A DNA stretch of 6,912 nucleotides, taken from contig JAJYMR010000339.1 in assembly GCA_021786815.1 (NCBI GenBank), positions 1 to 6,912 on the forward strand, written 5' to 3'. A model generated the notes under the pieces. The model did not search any database, had not been told where the DNA came from, and saw only the letters and a list, made by a program, of their open reading frames with translations. The DNA is from Deltaproteobacteria bacterium (GTDB lineage Bacteria; Desulfobacterota; Binatia; Binatales; Binataceae). Shown here piece after piece: positions 6,355 to 6,912 of this stretch. Position 1 is the stretch's first letter, and the number at the start of each line of letters is the position of its first letter. The translations under genes were made by a program, and so were the position numbers.

Positions 6355-6912
6355 TCAGCCCTTCGCCGCCGTGCGGGATTCCAGTTCGCGCGCCGCAGCG
6401 AGAAAGAAATTGCGCGCGATGAACGAGCGCTCGCCGGCGGCGAGGCGCTTTAGTATCTCGGCGTTGAGAGCGGCCGCTTCGGCGTCGGAGTGGTTCGCGT
6501 CGAGGGCGGTTTCGGCAAGCGCGAGGGCGCGCTTCGGCTCGCCCTCGGCAAGCATCGCACGCGCGCGTTCAAGAAGCTTTTCCCTGCCGCACAGCGCGAT
6601 AATGTCGCCCGCGACCTCGCTGCGGCGGGCCGGAAACATCTGTGACGGCTCGCCCGACCACCATCCGGCGTAACGCCGGATGACGTCGCGCACGACGAAC
6701 GGCGCGCATCCGTATATCGGCTGGAGGTACGGTTTTGCGGTGAGGTCGGCGGGAAGCGCAATATCGGCTTCGACGATATCGATCGGCCACTGGCCCTCGT
6801 TGAGCCGGCGCACGACCTCGTCGTGGATGAAGCGAAGCGCCCGCGCGGTTTCGGAAAGTAGCTCGGCGCACGCGTCCTCGCCGACGCAGGCGCCGCCGTG
6901 GCCGGGCAGAAC
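6355..6912 (-). CDS. Alkyl sulfatase-like metallo-beta-lactamase-fold hydrolase, C-terminal part, cut by window edge
   Basis: The frame stays open to the window edge, giving 185 visible residues; the GTG at 6813 is internal, because family sequence continues before it. The visible part starts with VLPGHGG, the late metallo-beta-lactamase motif with a metal-site His. Then come the linker helix RFIHDEV.RRLNEG and the segment PYLQPIYG, followed by the alkyl-sulfatase dimerisation domain: YAGWWSGEPSQMF, ALCGREKLLERARAMLAEGEPKRA, and the closing ARNFFLAAARELESR. Relatives such as SdsA1 hydrolyse sulfate esters of alkyl chains with two zinc ions; the substrate here is unknown. The main metal ligands (HxHxDH) lie outside the window. 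The protein stops about 6 residues after the dimerisation domain, so the SCP2-like C-terminal domain of SdsA1 is absent. No signal peptide or N-terminus can be assessed. Confidence 0.88.
   Translation of the reverse strand, partial: VLPGHGGACVGEDACAELLSETARALRFIHDEVVRRLNEGQWPIDIVEADIALPADLTAKPYLQPIYGCAPFVVRDVIRRYAGWWSGEPSQMFPARRSEVAGDIIALCGREKLLERARAMLAEGEPKRALALAETALDANHSDAEAAALNAEILKRLAAGERSFIARNFFLAAARELESRTAAKG

Overview
This is a GC-rich bacterial window with no mobile-element, CRISPR or RNA-gene signal. Families and layout look proteobacterial or from a related Gram-negative phylum. The signs are a KinB/AlgB-like sigma-54 two-component pair, an ArsR with a Cys-Cys pair after helix 5, and an ATGA-coupled ars operon. 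The species cannot be told from the sequence.

Left part (2-1938, + strand): the 3' part of a sensor histidine kinase, cut by the window edge, overlaps by one base (ATGA) with a complete NtrC-type response regulator (REC, AAA+ with GAFTGA, HTH). They form one phosphorelay that should activate sigma-54 promoters, but no target gene is evident here.

Middle (2033-3691): a cytochrome P450 on the - strand converges on the regulator; a perfect 8-bp inverted repeat lies in the 94-base gap. The P450 has its heme loop and ExxR but an unusual Ala-Ser in place of the I-helix acid-alcohol pair. Across a 255-base divergent gap lies a 58-residue protein that is essentially only the zinc-binding domain of ClpX, without the AAA+ unfoldase. 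A short inverted repeat sits just upstream of the P450 ribosome binding site.

Right-centre (3784-6343, + strand): an arsenic resistance operon of arsR, arsC (thioredoxin/LMW-phosphatase type) and acr3. It begins with an AT-rich promoter/operator island directly against the arsR start codon. After a 209-base gap, in which I see no gene or convincing signal, comes a small two-helix membrane protein with a strong ribosome binding site. In the operon logic ArsR senses As(III), ArsC reduces arsenate to arsenite and Acr3 exports it.

Right edge (6355-6912, - strand): the C-terminal 185 residues of a metallo-beta-lactamase-fold protein of the alkyl sulfatase type. It stops right after the dimerisation domain and converges on the small membrane gene with 11 bases between them.

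Most of the window is recognisable biology. The least explained items are the solo ClpX zinc-finger protein, the P450 active-site substitution, and the small membrane protein beside acr3.
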